This document shows positions 48,401 through 59,030 of a stretch of 64,000 nt of DNA, piece after piece. The notes under the pieces were generated by a model. The model did no database searches, was not told where the DNA came from, and worked only from the letters and a program-made list of their open reading frames with translations. The position numbers were made by a program, and so were the translations under genes. Position 1 is the stretch's first letter, and every line of letters starts with the position of its first letter. Source of the DNA: Symbiotaphrina buchneri (lineage: Eukaryota > Ascomycota > Symbiotaphrinales > Symbiotaphrinaceae); NCBI GenBank assembly GCA_001599915.1, contig BCIG01000001.1, positions 434,001-498,000 of the forward strand, written 5' to 3'.

Positions 48401-48465
48401 GCAGACCTGGTTCGATGGGTCTACATGAGGCCATCATGATCATGGCTGCCTTGGCGCTGGTTTGA
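45444..48465 (+). CDS. Secreted Ser/Thr/Pro-rich mucin-like cell-surface protein with in-frame TAG
   Basis: ATG at 45444 opens a signal peptide (ILHTITALVLFAGIGVSLP). Exon 1 is 45444-45510. Intron 1 is 45511-45558 (48 nt, stop-free, GTAGGC..GGCAG, phase 1). Exon 2 is 45559-45823. Intron 2 starts GTAAGT at 45824 and ends at 45869 or 45884, both in frame. Exon 3 then runs on. The first 150 residues are a Cys-containing domain (pairs in CTYTGYIADC, SYCADDNGG and LQSC..PPC). The rest is Thr/Ser/Pro-rich like heavily O-glycosylated wall proteins. A TAG at 47365-47367 interrupts the frame. The same frame stays open for 365 more codons and ends in a small-residue stretch plus a hydrophobic tail (HEAIMIMAALALV), resembling a GPI signal. 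This suggests a once-continuous protein of about 975 aa, now truncated at about 600 aa, or a base-call error. Confidence 0.65.
46893..47131 (+). repeat. Diverged tandem repeat in mucin-like gene (141-bp offset)
   Basis: Two segments of about 98 bases, starting near 46893 and 47034, encode VPSL(Q/L)P..TTPPNN(Q/E)P.RNNPTT. They are close to identical at the TTPPNN and RNNPTT parts. The offset of 47 codons keeps the frame. Confidence 0.8.
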
Positions 48466-48712
48466 TAGGGAAGGATTATCCTTCTTCCGAGTGGCGTTCA
48501 TATTGCTTATTCCTAATGACGGCATGGCTATGGTGGGATGTAATTTTCAATGACTATGTTTCGGGTGAATCGCAGACCCGTTGAATACAATATCCTTCTT
48601 GTCCGTGGTGCGACGAAAAGAGATATAAGCAAACGTGATATAACCGGTCATCTCATGGGCACTATATGTCCAGCTATACTTGTGATAATGGTAGAAAAGA
48701 AACGTCGCCTTG

Positions 48713-50383
48713 CTAGAGCTTCGAGGATATTATGCCCGACTTGACTTCATCCAGTAATTGTCTCCTCAAGATCTTCCCCGATCGGCTCCTCGGGACTTGA
48801 GCAACAGCACGCACCCCGCCTCTTAGCTTCTTATGACTAGCCACACGCCCCGAAACCCAAGCCTCAACCTCCTTTAACACCGCCCCACGGTCCCTCTCAT
48901 CAACAGCTGGACCCAAGACGACGAACGCCGTCGGCAATTCCGTCGTCCCATCCTTCGCCGGCAAGCCCACCACACCCGCATCGGTGACCAGCGGATGCTG
49001 CACGAGGAGTCCCTCCAGCTCGCTCGGGATCACCTGCTTGCCATGGTATTTGATCATCTCCTTGATGCGGTCGACGATGGTGAAGTACCCGTCGCTGTCG
49101 ACCGTGCCGATGTCTCCAGACCGCAGCCAACCGTCAGCTGTGATCGTCTCGCGCGTGGCGGCGGGGTTGTTGTAGTATCCGCTCGTTACGTTAGGGCCTT
49201 TGAGCCAGAGCTCGCCCGGTGTGTCCGGGCTGGAGACATCCTGCAGGGTTTCTGGGTCGACGAGGCGGATGCGGAGGTTGGGCGCGGCGCAGCCGACGGT
49301 GTGCTTCTTATCGGGCCTGCTGCGTGGCCGCACGGTCCCCAGAGGGGAGCATTCGGTCATGCCCCAGACATTGTAGCAGTCGACGGTCACGCCCCATTCC
49401 TTGAAACGCGCTTCGACGGCAGTGATCAAGCTGGGCGAGAGCGGCACGCCAGCGGACCTAATGACGTTGACATGTCGAAGCTTACTTTGCTCAACGCTGG
49501 GGTGTTTGGCGAGGAGCAGCACGACTGGTGGCACGACGTATAAGATGCGGGTCTTGTACTTCTCGACCAGCTTCAGGTATAGCGCGAGGTCGAAGCGCTG
49601 CAGAACGATGACTCGCGTCCCCGTGAGCATGGCGAGGAAGACGAAGGTCCAGATGGGGTAGACGTGTGAAAACGGCAGGACGCCGACGATGGTATCTTTG
49701 CCAGTGTAGTCCTCGCCCATTGTTGCTAGGCCTTGCTGAAGATTTGAGGTTATGTTGCGGTGGGTCGTCATGACGCCTTTAGCACGCCCTGTGGTGCCGC
49801 TGGAGAAGCACATCATTGCCAACTGCTTGGAAACTTGCTCTCGTGGTGTCTGGAAGAGCTTCCCGGGCCTTGACTTCTGCAGTAGGGTGGGCATAGTCTC
49901 GTATAGATCGCTTGTGCCGACTGCCACCACGATGTGATTCACCTTTGTCCCCACCACGGCGTCTTCCGCTACTTTCAGCAAAGCGGAATGCGCGATCACC
50001 ACCACTGCCTCAGATGTTTCTAATTGACCTCTCAGTTCTGCCGCTGTGTACGCCGCACTAGCGGGGCTGATAACTCCTCCTGCTCCTAAGATCGCGAAGC
50101 AATGTGTAGCATAGTCGATGGTGTTGGGGCTGAAGACGACGACGACATCTCCCGGTTTGACACCCAGAGACCTCAATCCGGTTGTAAGCCGCTTGGTGTG
50201 GTGCTTTGCTTCCGCATATGTCCTTGCCGCACCGGTGACACCGTCGATCCAGATAGGTTTGTCCAAAGGGCATTTATTCGGGTTGGAAAAGAGGAATTGA
50301 AGCAGATCGATGTCCAGAATTTCGAGATCTGCCCAGGCGGGCGACCTGTATTCATTCAGTTCCTTGGTCGGTTTCTGAGCCAT
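48713..50383 (-). CDS. Peroxisomal 4-coumarate-CoA ligase-like acyl-CoA synthetase
   Basis: Intronless, 556 aa, ATG at 50383. This is an ANL-superfamily adenylate-forming enzyme. It has the phosphate-binding loop SSGTTGRAKGV (about 194-204), YNVWGMTE (about 337-344), SGDIGTVDSDGY (about 422-433), the hinge DRIKEMIKYHGKQV (about 438-451) and the catalytic lysine in SRSGKILRR (Lys about 537). The C-terminus is SKL, the classical PTS1 peroxisome import signal, so it should act in the peroxisomal matrix. Such proteins activate a carboxylic acid with ATP and CoA; fungal members of this class act on aromatic, medium-chain or secondary-metabolite acids, and the substrate here cannot be read off. No PKS, NRPS or tailoring genes are beside it, so a metabolite cluster is not evident. 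Confidence 0.92.
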   Translation of the reverse strand: MAQKPTKELNEYRSPAWADLEILDIDLLQFLFSNPNKCPLDKPIWIDGVTGAARTYAEAKHHTKRLTTGLRSLGVKPGDVVVVFSPNTIDYATHCFAILGAGGVISPASAAYTAAELRGQLETSEAVVVIAHSALLKVAEDAVVGTKVNHIVVAVGTSDLYETMPTLLQKSRPGKLFQTPREQVSKQLAMMCFSSGTTGRAKGVMTTHRNITSNLQQGLATMGEDYTGKDTIVGVLPFSHVYPIWTFVFLAMLTGTRVIVLQRFDLALYLKLVEKYKTRILYVVPPVVLLLAKHPSVEQSKLRHVNVIRSAGVPLSPSLITAVEARFKEWGVTVDCYNVWGMTECSPLGTVRPRSRPDKKHTVGCAAPNLRIRLVDPETLQDVSSPDTPGELWLKGPNVTSGYYNNPAATRETITADGWLRSGDIGTVDSDGYFTIVDRIKEMIKYHGKQVIPSELEGLLVQHPLVTDAGVVGLPAKDGTTELPTAFVVLGPAVDERDRGAVLKEVEAWVSGRVASHKKLRGGVRAVAQVPRSRSGKILRRQLLDEVKSGIISSKL

Positions 50384-52647
50384 TGTTGTCTATCCGCTTG
50401 TGTCGAGCAATTTAGGTCCTGATAGGCAGAGAAAGCGCCTCTATATGCGCGACTTGTTCGAGCCCCCAGCGTCCACCCTCTCATTATATATATAACAATT
50501 CAGCATATCCCGCGAGGGAGGCTGTGGGATTTATACGCCATTATTCCGGCTTACCGCTGCCCTTCATCCCCATTCAACGGCGTTTGGACTGAGACCCACA
50601 GCGGCCGCTGCATCCCCGTCCCTGTAATGTCAGATTATCAAGTGGAACGGAATCACATAACATGATTGGCCCAGGGCCAGGGACGCCTTAACAAATCTGC
50701 TGTCTGGTCAGCGCTAGAACGCGTTACCCTTGGCGGGCGGCCTGAAAGTCCAGAGCTTTCGTGGCGAGAGGTGTCAGCAAAAGGCAGTCTTTCCGAACTG
50801 AAAGCTGGGATTCAGTCTTTCAGAAGTTGAACTTTTCGGAACGATTACTGAGCGGTTGCTGGAGACTCGGGAGGCCACGTTCCTTCCGCTATCAGATCGC
50901 GACGAGCGCATATAAGCTCATCCTCATCTTCCTGTGGCGTCGATCTGATCTTGGCATTTCCTGCTCGCTGTCGCTTCCTGAAAATAGACCAGAGAATCAT
51001 CCTTCTGTCGAATTATCTGCTGCGATGAAACACCTTGTTGGAAACATCGTTCAGGAGCTCCAGTCCGCTCGAGAGCAATAAGGTGGGGGTATCGCCCAAT
51101 CGAAAGCTATCCAAAGGTATCTGTTGCAAATAGGTGATGCACGTGACCTAGTTGCTCGAAGCTTCGGCCAAGCCATAGCGATCCGTCCAGAGGCTTCTAT
51201 ATGGCGTCATATGAAGCTATTCCAACGTCTATAAAAGAGCCTCTGCAACCACTAGACAGCTTACCTCTAGATAGATAACTTGAATAACTTTGGAGAGCTT
51301 GAAGACGCTTCTTGGTAGTAATTCCCTAGCAATTTGTCGCGCCATACTTATCCCTTTCCGAACCGAGAAACATTGCTTGGCAAGCGCATGTTGCAACAGT
51401 ATCAAAAGGCGATTCGGCCGTATCGGCAGCTATGCAATTTGTTCCTGCCGGTTGTAAGGCTACCAGCATCCGGAGTCACATCGCTTCTCCTCGCTCGTAA
51501 GACCGCTCTAAGCCCGCAGTGGAGGACCTCCGTCTGCGAATGGGGTAACGAATTGTAGAGTCAGGAGCTTGAGGGCTCAAACATCGCGGCCATTGTCTTG
51601 GCTAAAGGATGCAACGTCCACTTCGTTCATCGAGTGGTCAGGGCTGTAGACGTAGTAGCAGCCTACCGGCGGGCCCAGGGAGTGATCACTGCCCCTTTGA
51701 ATGCTGCAGAATAGTCCAGGGGCCTGGTTGGGGTATTGATGGCGACTATTGCGGGTCTACTGCTGTCCTGGTAATCCGATGGTGTAGGATTGCTATAGGA
51801 AATCAATGGAAGGAAGGTCTTGTCAAATGTACGTCCGTCGCCAGGCAGGGACGGATGGCTGGTGGCGAATTGGTGGGCATTTCCCGGATTGCTATAGGAA
51901 ATCAATGGAAGGAAGGTGTTGTCAAATGTACGTCCGTCGCCAGGCAGGGACGGATGGCTGGTGGCGAATTGGTGGGCATTTCCCGGCTCCTGAAGGCGAG
52001 ACAGGCAGCAGCTACGCCGAGATTTATTCCCCCACAGATTCAGTCCAGCTCCTGAACTGAAACATCATGCGTCTCCATGATGCGTCTCTACCAGCTGCAG
52101 TTTCCGATGCCGAACTTCAAATATCCTACACCTGAATGGCTTTATCAGGCAGAGAATGATCCAGGATGCAATGGTTTCCGGCCGTCCCGGCGAACCCAGC
52201 GGCAAGCTGCCCCTGGCTTCCCCATGATACTCCCCTCGTCGACCCAACGAATTACACAAAACCAAACCTGCCGAATAGCTTGCATCACATCATAGACATT
52301 CGGACTTGTCCACTCCTACAGAACCAGAAATCGCATTATGGAATGGAGCGTTTGGAGCTACTGCTGGAATTATCGGCTAATTCGTGAGGGGAAGACCAGG
52401 AAAGATCAGGTCCCCGGCTGCCCGCTATGCCTAGAAGCGCAACCATCTGCATCTCCACCTGCAGCTACTGGATGCGACGGCACCTGATGAGCCGAAATTA
52501 TCGTGATTCTTCCTGTGCGGGGTATCGGGATCGACGATTAGGAACGAGGGTATTATAAAGAGAGGCAATGCGAGACGGGGGAATTTTTTCCAAGCAGGTA
52601 CCGGATCCTCCTGTTGTCGTCTTCAGAGACTTGACCACACCGGCACG
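50384..52647. other. Intergenic region with a tandem duplication
   Basis: About 2.3 kb. A TATATATAT stretch at 50487 suits the promoter of the - strand ligase. Short frames at 50761-51081 and 51609-52055 are unsupported. It includes the 99-bp duplication at 51787-51984. The GH29 leader occupies the end. Confidence 0.5.
51787..51984. repeat. 99-bp perfect tandem duplication
   Basis: Copies 51787-51885 and 51886-51984 differ at one base (TCT versus TGT in the ..AAGGT(C/G)TTG.. context). The unit length is a multiple of three, so a + frame (51609-52055) reads through with a duplicated 33-residue segment. The near identity points to recent origin. Confidence 0.95.
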
Positions 52648-55526
52648 ATGAAGTACTTTCTTGGACTGACGATTGTGCTATCCACGGTCAGATCATATGC
52701 TGGGACGAAGCAGATTGAAAGTCGCCAGAGTGGCGGCGGCAGCTCCAGTTCACTGCCGATCGACCTCTCCTCGCTGTACAATAACCGCGCATTTGCCACG
52801 GGACCGAATGATGCAAACTATGATGGATACGGAAGTATGCAAATTCGTCACTCTTGTGGTGTCGAGCTCGAAGCTAATCGTATCTACAGGCGGCTATCCG
52901 GCTCAATACATGCCGGGATCCAACTATACCCACAACGGCTTTGATTACAGTTTCCCAACGTACAAGGCCGCTGGCAATGATAATTTGCTCGCCGTCGGTC
53001 AGACGATTGAGATTCCACGGGGTAGATACTTCTCTGTCCAGATGCTCGCAGCGGCCGAGACTGGATATGCGGAAGGAACGATCAATGCGACATACGCAGA
53101 CGGGAGCACAACTTCCGGACCAGTCCTTGTGTCTGCATGGTGGGCATGGCCGTATCCGGTAAGCGCAGCTGGGTCTATTACCAGATCAGGGCGTTGGAGT
53201 TAACATCTTATATACAGGCTGGTGGCGTAATCGTATTCCCGTTTTACTATACTAATTCGACGACGGACTATAATCGCAGCATGATATTTGAATCCATCAA
53301 CTGGCTTGACTCATCGAAGGAGATTACTTCAATCACCCTGCCAAATGTTACAGTCGGAGCGGAGACAGGCCCAGGAGGAGCGGCGATCACAACTAGACTG
53401 CATATTTTCTCTCTCTCATTGTGGCCTGCCACGGAAGCAGCCACGTCCTCGACACCGCAGCTCGAGGTACAATACGCGAGGTCCACACAGAAGTGGCTCC
53501 CAGGGACAAACAAAACTCAAGTAGTGGAAGTAGCTATCAACAATGTTGGAGAGAGCGGCGGGGTCTTGAGCAATAGCACCGTTCAAGTGACGGTTTCTGG
53601 CAGCGGGATCACAACTGTCAGTCGCGCTACGATCAAGAGACTTCGGCCCGGTGATCAAGCTGTGGTCGAGGTTGGTGTCGTGAACAATGCAGGAGTCACA
53701 GCTGGAACGACTGGAGAAGCGACAGTGCAGCTGGCTGGAACTGGTGTCAGCGTCAGCTACACCTTCAATGCTACCTATGGCGTGGCCCCGTACGAGGCCA
53801 CGTTTGATTCAATATACTCTCACGAAAGTCCAGACTGGTATAACGGAGCAAAGTATGGCATCTTCATCCACTGGGGAGTATACGCAGTCCCCGGTAATCC
53901 TGGCTCTCCAATTCCAACAGTAGCTGCTAACCCTCTGTAGGATGGGGAAACACTGGGCCAAATGAGAGCTATGCAGAATGGTATTGCTCCCAACGCAAGA
54001 TGAAAACAAAGCTGACCTAGTCTCAGGTACTGATGGGATCTAAATGAAGGGCCCGATACAGCGGTCCAAACGTACGAATATCACCTCAAAACTTACGGGC
54101 CGAACGTGGTATACGACGATTTCATACAGAATTTTACAGCCAGCGCCTGGGATCCCAAAGAATGGGTGGACCTATTCGCAGATGCCGGGGCGCAGTATTT
54201 CGTCCAAGTCAGCAAACACCATGACGGCTATGCCATCTTCGACCTTCCATCCAATGTCACGCAACGAACATCTGTAGCGCAGTTCCCACACATCAACATC
54301 CTCGGCGAGCTGTTCCAGGCGGCTGCAACGTACCAGCCGCAGCTACACCGCGCAACGTACTTCTCGTTGCCGGAGTGGTTCAACCCTGCTTATAAGAAGT
54401 ACGGATTTGGACAATGGCCTGGTGGAAATGCAACGAATCCGTTTACTGGGGAGATATTGCCATATACTGGATACGTGCCTGTGAATGACTACATAACTGA
54501 TGTTATGATACCGGAGATGCAGACGCTGGCAGACATGGGGACGGAGATTATGTGGTGTGATATAGTAAGTGCTCCTAGATCTCTCCACCTTGAGCATGTG
54601 GCTGAAAGTTCCCAGGGAGGTCCGAACATGACGGAAGAATTTGGTGAGTAACTCGAATACTACTCCTTAAGATGCCGGACAGGGCGTATACTGACAAGTT
54701 CCCAGCGAGCGGCTGGTTCAATGACGCCGCAACCCAAGGTCGCCAGGTGGTGATGAACTCCCGATGCGGATTGCCTGGAGACTTCGACACGCCCGAGTAC
54801 GCCCGCTTCGGCGCGATCCAACAGCGCAAATGGGAGTCCAATCTGGGCATGGACCCCTTCTCATATGGCTACAATCGGGCGACGTCGTTGGCGAGCTACA
54901 TGAACGCGTCAAGCATCGTGACCAGCCTCATCGACATCATATCGAAGAACGGCAACTTCCTGCTGGATGTGGGGCCGATGGCGAACGGGACAATCCTGGA
55001 CGTCGAGCATAATAATTTGAGGCAAGCGGGGATTTGGATTAAGAGCCATGCTGAGGCAGTGTTCAATACAACATATTGGTTCGTGACACCGCAGGAGGGG
55101 GATAATGTCCGCTTCACACAGACGGGGGATGCGTTCTATATCCATCTGCTCGCGAGGCCGAATGGGAGTCTGATATTGGATTCGCCGATCCCCTGGATCC
55201 CGGGTGATCAGGTCACTGTTGTAGGCGGTAATATGAGCGGGGCGGTGGTGCCCAGCCAGGCCGTGGGAAACGGGAGCGTGGGCTTGACGATCTCAGACTC
55301 CATTGCCCAAGCGGATCAGTATACTTGGGTATTCAAGATTCCATACGTGGCCAACGGGACAGCGGTCAGGTAAGTGCCAGATCTTCTGGATGTAGTGCTC
55401 TGCTGAGCTTGTTGTAGTACGCCATCTTCGCCGCCGTTACCGTCGTTCACGAGTTCTGCTCCTATCTCACAGAGTTTTGGATTGTTGGCGGTGGTTGCTG
55501 CCTGTGTGCATCTGCTATTGCTCTGA
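52648..55526 (+). CDS. GH29 alpha-L-fucosidase with GPI-type tail and one in-frame TGA
   Basis: ATG at 52648. Exons: 52648-52834, 52890-53158, 53218-53893, 53941-53980, 54027-54564, 54616-54643, 54706-55369 and 55418-55526. All seven introns (46-62 nt) have GT..AG ends and exact frame joins. The sum is 836 codons plus stop. A signal peptide (FLGLTIVLSTVRSYAG) leads into a fungal N-terminal domain. The GH29 barrel follows, with IFIHWGVYAVPG (about 366-378), SKHHDGYAIFD (about 453-463), IMWCDIGGPN around the nucleophile Asp, and NGNFLLDVGP. The C-terminus is Ser/Pro-rich with a hydrophobic tail (GLLAVVAACVHLLLL), like a GPI signal, so it would act at the cell surface releasing L-fucose. Codon 393 (54031-54033) is TGA where the family has Trp in the WYWW context; no alternative splice site avoids it. 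It is either a recent pseudogene, a strain polymorphism or a base error. Confidence 0.82.
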
Positions 55527-56313
55527 TATTAGCAAGGGCTTTGGCTCAAGGAGGTGGTAGGGAATTGGAAACAGTCACTGGCTGTTATTGGGGGAAAGTT
55601 GAGTCATGATGAGAGTGGGCCTAATACCTAGTCACAGGAGAGCTGTACATAGGTCACTAGTAAATATCAAAGATGAATCCAAGTAGAAAATCCTGTTTGG
55701 CGTCTTCTTCACTCAGACTGATAGCGGGGTCCAAGCAAACATTGTAGACTTCAGCTATAAGAAGGAGCTGCTTTGCTGCGTGTTTGGCGAGGAAGGCTTG
55801 GGGTATCCTTCTCATGTCTTCCCTTGACGCTTTCCCCAACCTTCTTCCTCTAGCCATCCTTCCACCAGACATCTTGTTCACCTTACACATTACAACCCTA
55901 CCAAGTCTCTTGTGGGGCTTAATCTCTTGACTACTGTTGACTACTCTTTGAAGTCAACTACTCTCTGAAAAACACACCTAGGTCACAAGGGTCGTGTGGC
56001 CTTCCTTCCACCAGCCATCTTTTATCCAATCAGGGCTCTACCAACTTCTCTAGTGCTGCTTCACCTTTTTACCCAACTGTCCAGTACTCTCTGGAAGAAC
56101 AGACTTCCATCACCAGTTCGGGTAGTGTCAGACTTCGTCTTGTGAAAGGCGTTTCCAACCCGACAAACTCTTCGTGTCTACTACAACTTGTACGTTGACG
56201 ACCAGGTAGGACAACAGTATAAGCCCTTGACAGTGTCGATAGCTGAACGTTACAGTATTACTACACGAAGAAGCAAAGGATATTATCACCTGTTCGATAA
56301 TATCTACGCCAAA
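55527..56313. other. Intergenic region
   Basis: 3' flank of the fucosidase gene and promoter of the BTB-like gene at 56314. A - strand 77-codon frame at 55657-55890 is unsupported. Confidence 0.45.
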
Positions 56314-57040
56314 ATGGATAGCAGCATCGGAGACACCTTCAATGTGCCCTCTGCCCAGCCTCCGAGGGATACTACACGCGTTCCTGAGACTCCGAAGAAC
56401 GCCGTGCCCACAAAGAATAGTAGGCCTATCGTCCTTGCCCGCGATGGTGATGGGAAAGTGTACTTCAATGACCCAGAAGGGGGTATGGGCACTATGATCG
56501 TGTCAACGGTGGCACTGAGCCGGTGCAGCACCGTCTGGCACGCGATGCTGCAATCTCGAGCCACGACCAACGAGGGGTTCAGCATATATGCACGCGAATC
56601 CGACGACGGGGCTATGCTCCTGGTGCTAATGATGGTGGCGCACCAGCTGTTGGAGAAACTTCCAAGCTCTCTGGAGACAGCAGAAGTGGCCAATCTCGCG
56701 CGTATTGCGTGCCGCTACGGAGCGGTCAAGATACCCATGCCTTGGATTGAGTACTGGTGGACAGAAGAGGAGAGAATGACGCCTGAAGATTCTGACATCG
56801 ATCTCCTCACAATCGGATGGGTCTTTGGAAGACGTCGGCTGTTCAATGTCACTGTTGACCGGCTAGTTCAGCATCCGCCGGTGGATTCGAATGGTAGGTG
56901 TGCTCTCACTGGCAAGATGATGCCTCGAAACATTGCCGCAGGAGATATTATTCGTATGTTACACCCTTGACCAAGACTATTTTTCTCAATCTAACATGCG
57001 GATGACAGGTGCAATCCTGGATGCTGTCAATGAGCCATAG
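56314..57040 (+). CDS. BTB/POZ-like fungal protein B (short C-terminus)
   Basis: ATG at 56314. Exon 1 is 56314-56953, the intron 56954-57008 (GTATGT..GACAG, 55 nt, phase 1) and exon 2 57009-57040, for 223 aa. The frame joined at the intron gives D-I-I-R-A-I-L-D-A-V-N-E-P, and the motif ILDAVNE parallels DAIDDAR at the same intron of the 61183 gene. The BTB-like core is recognisable: FNDPEGG..MIVSTVALSRCSTVWHAML, then the acidic/hydrophobic helix MLLVLMMVAHQLL and the basic-aromatic IACRYGAVKIPMPWIEYWW. It ends about 200 residues short of its relatives. A +1 frame just after the stop codes for a family-like helix (CLAQCLLYGILERRR), so the C-terminal part may have been lost to a frameshift. Confidence 0.6.
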
Positions 57041-58026
57041 GTGTCTAGCCCAATGTTTGCTATACGGCATCCTCGAGCGGAGAAGGTCGGCGTGTGGGTC
57101 ATTCATAGCACGCAACAAGGTCAATACGTCATGGCATACTGGAGGAATGGTTTTGAGGAAAGTGGGAGTTCGGCTCGTGGCTATCCGGGCCGACTGGTTT
57201 GAGCAAGGAGTTGGTCGGTGTCTACTCTCGGATGATACATCCGTGCATGTTGCATGGCATGTGCATGGTGATTAATGAAGCGCTTGATTGTTTTGCTGCT
57301 CCCTTCCCCCGTGTTACATTCCCTCAGTTCCCATACTATGTGCCCAAGCAACGTTTCAATGGACACCATCTTCGCGCTGGCAATGCCCACGCCGCTTGCG
57401 TGAGAGAACACTGCAAGATATTTAGCTCGCGTTGTGAATGACATCCCAAGGGCCATTGGACCCTACCATGTTGCGCATTCCGATAGATTGGCACGATTGA
57501 ATGGCAGGATACTGGAGATGTCATACACAGATCATTGGTGATATATATATGTGTGGTGGACATCCTCATCTCCAGGATTAACACCTGTATCGGCACTCAG
57601 CTCTATGGCCTGTGGAAGATGCGTTCAACGCGTCGGCGTCCTTCATCTTCGAACGGTACAAGATATGGCTCTGACTGTTATACATCTTTATCTGCTCATG
57701 CAAGGGTAACCTACTTCGGACTTAAAAGCTCGACTCTTTCGCTCGTTGCCAACGTGATCTGAATATGTCAAGGCTGAGTTCGCAATTCAACCTGTCTGAA
57801 ATCGATCAGTGGGAAGAATACGAGAGTCTTATGAACCTGCAAAAGGAGTATTTAAAACAGGTATGTATGTCAATGCCATGGAGCGGCTATTGGCTCGATC
57901 GCAGAACAGAAACAGCTGTGGTCATCAGATCATGGGTGGAGGAAAATCGTACTGACCCGCGAAGCCGCGGTTATCCGCCCGAAGCGGCTGCGAATGCTGG
58001 ACCATTGAGCTCCCGAAAGTGGACCC
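57041..58026. other. Intergenic region with a possible short exon
   Basis: Mostly without genes. An ATG at 57765 opens a 32-codon helical stretch ending at a GTATGT donor (57861) with candidate acceptors at 57904 and 57928, but the spliced product would be only about 50 residues. Not called as a gene. Confidence 0.35.
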
Positions 58027-58509
58027 ATGATGCTTTCCATCATGTACCCCGCAGCATTTGTTCCAAATGGCAAACTCCGTCCGGAGATTGAAACGCGCAA
58101 GCCGACTAAACGGAAACGTGAGACTGGGAGCAGAACTCCTGGGTACAGGACACAATGCTTTCGACCACCAGTACACACCGGTGAGAGCAAGAGCTGTCAG
58201 CTCACGAGCACCCGGTACACCATGTCTCCCTGCCGAGAAAATTTGCTCGAGCACCAGACGGAGTGTGTTGGGGTAGCGGATTGCCAGGACAGCGCCCCTT
58301 CCATCACCTACACCAGTGTACGAGGCTTTTGTCCAGCTTGTAGAGCCATTGCAGAAGAAGGCACGGCCAACGAGAGTGAGAAGAGGAGTCGGAGGCGCTG
58401 GACAAAACACGAGGAAATCCTGGAGAATGAGACCACCGAGCAGGTGGAGGAGACTGGGGGTGACAGACAAGGGAAGGAGGTGGGCACAATAGGAAGAAGG
58501 CATAGATGA
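58027..58509 (+). CDS. Small Cys-containing hypothetical protein
   Basis: ATG-started frame of 160 aa with a basic first half and a Cys arrangement in the second half: CREN..TECVGVADC and then GFCPACR, ending in a Glu/Lys-rich helix. The pairs of cysteines hint at a zinc-binding fold, as in several small fungal proteins, but no family was recognised and the opposite strand carries a similarly long frame. Doubtful. Confidence 0.35.
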   Translation: MMLSIMYPAAFVPNGKLRPEIETRKPTKRKRETGSRTPGYRTQCFRPPVHTGESKSCQLTSTRYTMSPCRENLLEHQTECVGVADCQDSAPSITYTSVRGFCPACRAIAEEGTANESEKRSRRRWTKHEEILENETTEQVEETGGDRQGKEVGTIGRRHR

Positions 58510-58883
58510 CGCGGTTCAGATGATGGGTACGGTCTGCTGGACGAAGACTACAACTCCCCGTGGACAGCTGGTCCGTCCTGCCTACGAGACCTCAGAAGAG
58601 CCTGGACGTGTCGTCGTGACTAGACAACATGATCCTATCGGAACCATACTACACATCCGAACGGTCAACTCGCAAGTTTGGCTTGAGCCAGGATTGTTCA
58701 AGCAAGCAACGCGAAGCTGAGAGTATCTACTCGGGACACGACAGATGTCTGAAGCAGCGCCTGTCTGGTTACCCTCCTTTCAGCTTCAACAACACCGCCA
58801 GAGCTTCCCGTCTCGCGCCCTCTAGACCCCCTTCCCAATATTACGCCCAGATCTCTTTCTGAGCTTACTCTTCATCTACCACC

Positions 58884-59030
58884 ATGATCAGCTACACCTG
58901 TGTCTTCTTTCGTATGTTGGTACAAATCCAGGGCAACGAGTTGTCCTGGGATGACTACTGTATCTTCCTGTCATGGGTGTGTGATGATCCTACAGTAGCT
59001 GCGGTCCTCGGTACACATGGTCATGCTTGA
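58884..59030 (+). pseudogene. Fragment of a rhodopsin-domain 7TM gene
   Basis: A 48-codon ATG frame encodes FFRMLVQIQGNELSWDDYCIFLSWV, the end of helix 1 and the DD-Y start of helix 2 of the fungal rhodopsin-domain family (compare ADDYLIVVAW in the intact gene at 34543). The later helices are absent; the frame soon stops and only scattered family-like bits follow (about 59145-59200). Confidence 0.45.

Noticed and set aside
48713-55526. A secondary-metabolite or catabolic gene cluster around the CoA ligase and fucosidase
   Set aside because: No PKS, NRPS, P450, transporter or pathway-specific regulator nearby, and the two enzymes have no obvious common substrate.
57765-57960. Short ATG exon with a good GTATGT donor
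   Set aside because: All acceptors tried give a product of only about 40-50 residues; kept only as a note in the intergenic entry.
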